Source: Paguma larvata
Taxonomy: Eukaryota > Chordata > Mammalia > Carnivora > Viverridae
Direction of reading: 5' to 3'
DNA: 64,000 nt
Assembly: GCA_030068075.1 (NCBI GenBank)
Contig: CM057839.1
Span: 48,078,960 to 48,142,959 of the forward strand
The notes beneath the pieces are model-generated. The model had not been told where the DNA came from. It searched no databases and worked only from the letters and a program-made list of their open reading frames with translations. Position 1 is the first letter of the stretch; each line of letters opens with the position of its first letter. Positions 57,860 through 64,000 of this stretch are shown piece by piece. A program made the position numbers and the translations under genes.

Positions 57860-59340
57860 ATAGGCTTTTTTCTTACTTTTTCTTTCATATAGTATCTTTT
57901 TAGCAGATTGAACACCACTGAGGTTTGTATGTTCGTTTTATATCCTGCAAATTTACAGAATTTATTAGTTCTAATAATTTGACAGAATCTTTCAAGTTTC
58001 CTGCATAGAATATCATATGATCTGCATACTTAGATAATTTTACATCTTTCTTTTCAATTTGGATGTCTTTTATATTTTTTTCTTGCCATATTGCTCTAGC
58101 TAGGATTTCCAGTACTATGCTGAACAGAAGTAGTGAGAGTAGGAATCCTCGTCTGATTTCTGGTCCTAGAGGAAAAGTGTTCAGCTTTTCACCATGAATA
58201 TGATGTCAGCTATGAGTCTGTCATATATGGACTTTATTATGTTGAGGTACATAGCTTCTATACTTAATTTGTTGAGAATTTTTATCATGAAAAAATAATG
58301 ATTTTTTTCAAAAGCTTTTTCTGCATCTGTCAAGATGATTCTGTAATTTTTTTCTCTCATCTGTTAATTTCATATGTCACATTTATTGATATGCACTTTT
58401 GGAACATCGTTGACCCAGGGATAAATCCCACTTGATCACATATTATCCTTTTAATGTGCCATCAAATTCCATTTATTAATATTTTGATTAGGGTTTTTAT
58501 ATCTATCCTCATCATAGATACTGGCTGGTAATTTCTCGTTATGTCCTTCTCTAGCCTTGGTATCAAAGCAATATTGGCCTCATAAAATGACTCTGGAATT
58601 TTTCCCTCCTATACTATATTTTTGGGAGAGTTTGAGAAGGATTGATGTTAATGCTCCCTTAAATGTTTGGAAGAATTCACCTGTGAAGCCATTTAATCCT
58701 ATTTACTTTGTTGAGTGGTTTTTGATTACTAATTCAATTTCCATACTTGTTGTTGGTCTGTTTAGACATTCTTTTCTTCTTTATTCAATATTGATAGGTT
58801 ATATGTTTCCATAAATATATCCATTTTAGGTTATCCAATATGTTGGTATAATTGTTCCGTAGTAGCCTGTTATGATTCTTTGTATTACTGGGCTATTGGT
58901 TATCATGTCTCCTCTTTCATTTATAATTTTGTTTGAGTATTCTTTTTTTTTCCTTAGATAATAGCTGAAGTTTTGTTAATTCCTTTTCCAAAAATAAAAA
59001 TCTCTTAATTTTGTTGATCTTTTCTATTGTTTTTCTATTTTATATTCCATGTATGTTTTAGTAATTTTCATTAATTCCTTTTTCCTGCTAACTTTGAACT
59101 TAGACTGTTTTTTTTATAGTTTATTGATGTGTAAAATTAGGTTGTTTAATCGAGATATTTCTTTTTTTACTACATTTGGCACTTATCACTATAAACTATA
59201 TATATATTATTTCTCTCTATCTCTCTTTTCATTTATTTTTGACTATGATTAAAGTACTCTGAATATTCCCAATCTCATCTGATTTTTCTTTTGATTCCTT
59301 TTTTAATCCATTGTTCTTCATGAATGTATTGTTACATTCC
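57860..59340 (-). pseudogene. Decayed L1 ORF2 region of the older L1
   Basis: Antisense sequence corresponding to ORF2 reverse transcriptase and upstream: 'tttctgcatctgtcaagatg' (motif A side), 'tgacccagggataaatccca' (the GFIPG side), 'ctggtaatttctcgttatgt', and 'tttttcctgctaactttgaa' near the linker upstream. Stops and frameshifts are frequent and no frame exceeds about 85 codons. It is a non-functional remnant. Confidence 0.75.
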
Positions 59341-59664
59341 AAACAGATAGCAAAGCTGGGAGTTCGTTACATTTTCACTTTCCCACGGGAAAAATCAAGG
59401 GCTGAGGAGTTTTTACTGGGACTGTGCTTTTTTGAACTGTGTTGCCTTAGAGGAAGAATAATGCAGGTAATATGATATTGTCTTTTTACCCTGTTCAATG
59501 TGTCTATTCTTGGATGTTTTTGTTCCAGTGTGGTGTTGGGACCTCTCTCCTGTATTTCTCGGCTCCCACACATGTACTCTCATCCATGGGTTGCTGTCAA
59601 AATTGGTTTTTCTTTTGGAGAAATGAAGGCTGAAAACCTCACCATCTTACTGACATTTCCTTAA

Positions 59665-60034
59665 AGAAACTAAAATTCACCCTTAATAGTTGTCTTCAGC
59701 ATGATAAAAAACAATGCTGGGTACATACCAATCACTTGAGAAAAACAATTAGGGAGAATATTAGATCCATATATCATAATAAAAATAACATATATCCCAC
59801 TGTTTCATAAAGTTTTGAACTCATTTCCAAGTTCCTATAACTTATATGTATGTTTTTATAGTAATCAAAATTTAGTTGATTTTATAATTAATTATAATTT
59901 CAAACTCTCAAGACTTAAAAAATAATACACAAGTTTGGTATAATCCAAAACGTAAATTGCTCAATTATATCCTTATATATACTGAGTAAATATATAATAA
60001 AATCATTTAAGTGATATAATCAATTTAACATCTA
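59665..60034. other. Unannotated AT-rich stretch
   Basis: Nothing recognised. Confidence 0.5.
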
Positions 60035-60196
60035 CTTTTTTTTGGGGGGGTGGGCAGAGTGAGAGGAAAAATTGTAAGCAGGTTCCATGCCCAGAGCAGA
60101 ACGTGACATGGAGTTCAATCTCAAAACCATGAGATCATGACTTGAACCAAAATAAAGGGTTGGGCGCTTAACCAACTGAGCCACTTAGATGCCCCT
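60035..60196 (-). mobile_element. Old feline-type SINE remnant
   Basis: Minus-strand; only the tRNA-related half is well preserved ('aaccatgagatcatgacttg', 'ccaactgagccacttagatg'). The tail side is short, beginning with a T/G homopolymer block. Confidence 0.82.
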
Positions 60197-60199
60197 ATT

Positions 60200-60340
60200 T
60201 TAACCATTTAATAATTATTCATTGGATGCCTCAATTATAGAAAACATCATTGGTTGCCAGATGCAGAGCAAAAAATAACATAAAGTTCCACCCTCCAGGA
60301 ACTTGTAGCCTATATTAAAGATAGATAATACATAAGTAAG
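60200..60340 (+). repeat. Ancient repeat fragment, family uncertain
   Basis: 'tggttgccagatgcagagca', 'aagttccaccctccaggaac', 'ttgtagcctatatta' resembles the start of the unassigned ancient repeat at 28.86 kb ('ggcactgg ... gaagctttcattctat'). Confidence 0.4.
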
Positions 60341-63300
60341 CAAATAAATACATGAAATATAGTTTTTGAATATGGTGGAATAATAATATTTTATATCGTC
60401 TTTTGTATTAAAGTCATCACAAGAATAAAAAGTCACCAAAAGAATAAAAAAGAGAAAATTTATCTTTTGGAATAAAGCCCCACTCATGGTCTCAAAGGAG
60501 ATACTAAGAAGCTTGTTTGAAAAATGTTTTGAATTTGGGAACAAAGACAGAATTAATCTTGAGAGCTAATACATACCTTTCAGACATTAGGGGAAATTTG
60601 TATTTCCCTGGAAGTAAACTATATAGGGCTGAACGGGCTATTCACTGATCCGATGATTAAAGTAACTGAATCTAGTAGCATGGGTGAGCTGTGGTAATAG
60701 AGAGAATGTCCCTGTAGATATATTATTTGATCACACTAAATGGAAAAGAGAGTGAAATAGAAGAAGATAACTTATTTTCAGTATCTATGTTGCATGCTTC
60801 TGACAGAGGAAAGTGTCAAAAATAAGTAGAATGAAGACAAGAAAGCAGCAAACACCAGATAATAATATAAGAGCCCTTGCCATAATGGGATTAGAGTAAA
60901 CCACTGCAATCTCATAAGAGCTAAAATCTAGGTGGAAAATATTTCAGTGCATCTCACTGATTGGTGAAAAACAAACTTTAATAGAAATTATAGACTGTCT
61001 TTTACTTTGGTATTCTTTATCATGTAGCAGTAATTATACAATGGCCATAACAGAAAAAAAAAAAAAAAGACCAAAACAACAACAACAACAACTTCTGTAG
61101 TGCCTATGTACCCCTAAGGGCTTAGCATAGTTTAATACAGACTCGACACAAAGGGAAAAATCAAGCTGGCTTCACTGGCTGCCATGTAATTACTCTAAGT
61201 GTGGCGCAGTATCTAGTGAATTAAGTCAAGTTATCCTCTTTATAAAGGCAAAAGACAGACATTTCAAACACTTTGACAAATCTGTATAACAAATTCAAAT
61301 AACCCCTAAAAGCCACAGTAAGAAGGAATTTTTGATGAAGTAGGCACCAGTGGTCATAGTGTCATGACAGGACACGAAACACCCCACTTTTATAACAAAT
61401 TCTTTAGTTCTACAAGATTATCATAGCAGATCAGATATTAATTTGAATCAGATATGGAAACAAGGCATTGTGCCGTCATCATTGTATTTGGGAAAGCGTT
61501 ATCTAAGATCTGAATTGGAACTATGTCCTTCTGCTTACTTCCCCACTCATAATCACTATTCTAGAGATAAATCTTTGATGTTATTCAGTGCTGATGTGTT
61601 TGGACATTCCCATATAGCTTATAATATTTGGCCTGTCTTATCTACCTCTACCTGTGGCCAGCTGGCTGAAAATATTTTACTCAAATAATTTCTCAGGAGA
61701 ATGGAGGTTAATCTCTGTTGTCTCCTTGTGGAGCCATTTTCTTGAGACAGAGCATTTGTGTCTTTTATTGTTGAGCTCATAACAGATGGATAAGTACAAA
61801 ACCTCATATATGGGAACCCTAACTTTCCTGACACATGTTACTTGTTTTCATGCTTGCCTTAGATGTTCTAATCTGCAGTCTTTTAACTGTACTGTTATAA
61901 TTTGCTGGGTCTCCTCAACAAAGCATATCAAAACTTCAATAGGGTCCTAAAACAAAAGATAAAAGAAATCCCTCTGTAATGGGAGAGTGCCTGTTTATCT
62001 AGTCAAACACTAGTATAAACGTTGCTGTGAAAGTATTTTGTGTCATTAACAATTTACCATTAATTAACGTTAAGTAGAGGAGATTACTTCCCATCCTTCA
62101 ACTAGGGTAATTCAGCTACTGGGTTTCAAGTAAAAAATTGAGTGTATGTGCTGGGGTAGGGATGAAAGGATAAGTTTCCACTCCTAAAATTATTTAGAAA
62201 ACCACTGCAGTAAACACAGTATATTTAAAGACAGGCACAGCTTTGCCCTACTAGTTAAGGTTTGTACCAGTGGTGGGGTCTACATGATAATGATCCAATC
62301 AACAGACTGAGATCCTCTGCAAATCTGGTAGGTCCATGAAAATCCCATGATGGATATTGGCCATAACCATTGGAAATCTTCCAGACTGCTTTGTGCTTCA
62401 TCTCTTTCCTTTCCCTATTTCTTCTATACCTTGTCTTCTTAGCCCTGGAAACAAACTTGCCTCTATATTCATGCTTGTTTCTATATTCTAAATTCTACCT
62501 AAGTCACTTCTATTTATAAAGAACTATTTTGAATATTCACTCCACTATGACTTCAGCATCAATGTCCCAGTTCCTTTTATGCACTGTAGATATGAAATGC
62601 TTCAAGGGTTCTTTGTCCCAGCCCTTCAGGACCAACTGTTGAATCTTGTCTCCTGACACCTTAAAAATCTTAGTTCTTTAAAAGTTAAAAAAAAAAAAAA
62701 GTGTTTTAAATTCTGAACATTTTTCAATTTGTTAGGAGAATGTACATAGCTTTTGGACACAAGTTTAACTATCTTAACTACCTGAATTTATTTAATTGTG
62801 TATTTTCCTTAAGATAATTCCCTTAAGATGCTGCTTAACAAATTGATGCAGCTAATGCTTACATTCTTTTAATAGTGAAACATAAAGTCATTTTTTCTCT
62901 TTTTTCTTGATTCATTACAAATCATGTTATTTGAAGTGACTTGGTTATTTGAAGCTGCTATCAGAAAGAATAGCTAACTTTTTCTTGTGCCTATGATCAC
63001 AAGTACCTTTATTGACCACATTTCATAGCCAATTATTCATTGTTGCTGTTTCCTTGTATAACTAATTCACTCAAATATTCTCATGGTCATTTTTTTTCTC
63101 TCTTTCAGTTTTTTTGTCTGACATACATCTTTAATAACCTTGTATTCTTTTAGCTTAGTATCTTTGTATATTTGTACTTTTTATTAATTTTAAGGATTTG
63201 TCTGACATATGAAGTACAAATTTATGGATAATTTATTGTCGTATGTATTTAGAGGCTAAAAGAAATTTAATCTCTAGTTTTCTAAAAAATGTTACATGCC

Positions 63301-64000
63301 TTAAATCCATCCATTGATTTTCAGTTTATTATTTCTCTTTTTGCACCTCCTATTATGTTCTCTTAGGTTTGCAGGCAGAAGATAATACATTTATTTTGTT
63401 ATTATTTTTCTTAATCTAGTATAATATTTGACATGCCAGCAAATCCCACAGTTAGTTGAAAATGAAAGGAACAACCACATCTCTAAATTCTAACTTTCCA
63501 ATGTAATATAGTACATGCTGTTCCCAGTTGGACATTGTGATGTACCAACAATATTAATTTGGAAGCTTTCCAAAGGTAGAATTACTCTAGCTCTTTCTTG
63601 AGTTTCTGGCTGCCAGAATTCTGTCTACCTCACACTGTACTTCGATTATGTGCACAGATCATTATTGCCATTTTAACATCTGATTGTGTAAAGCATTTCA
63701 TTCTCTCTGCTGTTATAACTAATCTATCCATGCTTTGTAGCACCAGATGGTAGGCATCCACAGCCAGTCCTAGTTAATCTGCAAACGTTCTCCATGAATA
63801 CTCTATTTTTATTAGCATTTGGAAGACACTAGATCAAGAAATCAACATTGCAGAACCTCGCACATATCCACCTTCAGTTAACACCAAGTAGGCTGATCAA
63901 GAGAGTACGCTGATTATCAGAAATTCATTTTTACTTGCTATCCTGAAGCATTTAAATTCTAGTCTACAAAATTCCAAAAGATACATTTCTGGACACCTAC
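60341..64000. other. Long unannotated stretch
   Basis: About 3.7 kb in which I recognise no gene, SINE, L1 or LTR. Poly(A)/(AAC)n sequence lies at 61054-61093 and a poly(A) run near 62687-62700. ORFs are at most 109 codons (60215-60544, minus strand) and show no domain. Confidence 0.5.

Larger units (their letters stand above)
55100..59660 (-). mobile_element. Long old L1, minus strand, with nested L1
   Basis: Antisense L1 from the 3' UTR at the left ('tttactgaggtataactgac', 'gcattattaactccagttac') through ORF2. The sequence 'gtttttggggtcatatccaa' and, after the nested L1, 'tatatcctgcaaatttacag' and 'cccagggataaatcccactt' are antisense reverse-transcriptase-side sequence. ORF2 resemblance ends near 59340. 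The last 300 bp, ending 'cctcaccatcttactgacat', look like an antisense L1 5' end (sense 'gtcagtaagatggtgagg'). If so, ORF1 and the ORF2 start were lost by internal deletion. Frames are broken throughout. Confidence 0.8.

Noticed and set aside
60215..60544. 109-codon minus-strand hydrophobic ORF.
   Set aside because: It begins in an ancient repeat-like fragment and has no recognisable family; the hydrophobicity follows from T-rich codons.

Overview
This window looks like nuclear DNA of a mammal in the order Carnivora, almost certainly a cat (Felidae). The evidence is about two dozen copies of the tRNA-Lys-derived carnivore SINE in its feline form. These start 'ggcgcctgggtggctcagt', contain 'tcatgatctc' and 'gacagctcagagcctgga', have a (TCTC)n tract, and end 'aaaaataaataaacattaaaa'. 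There are also LINE-1 copies whose 3' ends are of the young felid type. The DNA is AT-rich and CpG-poor, with many microsatellites. I found no host protein-coding gene, no intact exon series, no RNA gene and no CpG island. The window is best read as intergenic or deep intronic sequence, and nearly all open reading frames are chance ORFs or remnants of LINE-1 ORF2.

Layout. 1-1.8 kb: no recognisable element. 1.77-2.77 kb: a SINE split by a young, 5'-inverted L1, both with target-site duplications (TSDs). 2.8-7.7 kb: old MIR, L2 and L1 fragments. 8.6-9.3 kb: a HAL1/L1 ORF1-like relic carrying a SINE. 9.5-12.8 kb: SINEs and an (AT)n tract. 12.8-15.2 kb: an unassigned ancient repeat broken by a second young 5'-inverted L1, which carries the reverse-transcriptase part of ORF2, and by a SINE. 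16.2-16.9 kb: another copy of that ancient repeat with a SINE inside. 20.2-20.8 and 27.9-28.6 kb: two probable solo LTRs, both in minus orientation. 22.3-23.3 kb: an old minus-strand L1 with a SINE inside. 23.9-34 kb: SINE-rich, with several MIR copies. 36.3-39.7 kb: a pair of local direct repeats. 43.7-45.3 kb: a 1.6 kb plus-strand L1. 45.8-52.8 kb: no SINE that I can see, but a short hairpin-forming inverted repeat near 48.3 kb and a stretch open on both strands at 48.6-49.0 kb. 55.1-59.7 kb: a long minus-strand L1 with a younger minus-strand L1 nested inside. 60.2-64 kb: one old SINE remnant at the left edge, otherwise nothing recognised.

The only coordinated biology is retrotransposition. 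L1 supplies the reverse transcriptase and endonuclease, and the SINEs are its non-autonomous passengers; the poly(A) tails, 9-15 bp TSDs and twin-priming inversions are marks of that machinery. I see no convincing new biological system. The most informative structures are the two twin-primed L1 insertions, which share a near-identical 3' end in opposite orientation 11 kb apart; the exact 36-bp direct repeat at 36.35 and 39.13 kb; and the inverted repeat near 48.3 kb. Family names were assigned by eye from memory of consensus sequences, without a database search.
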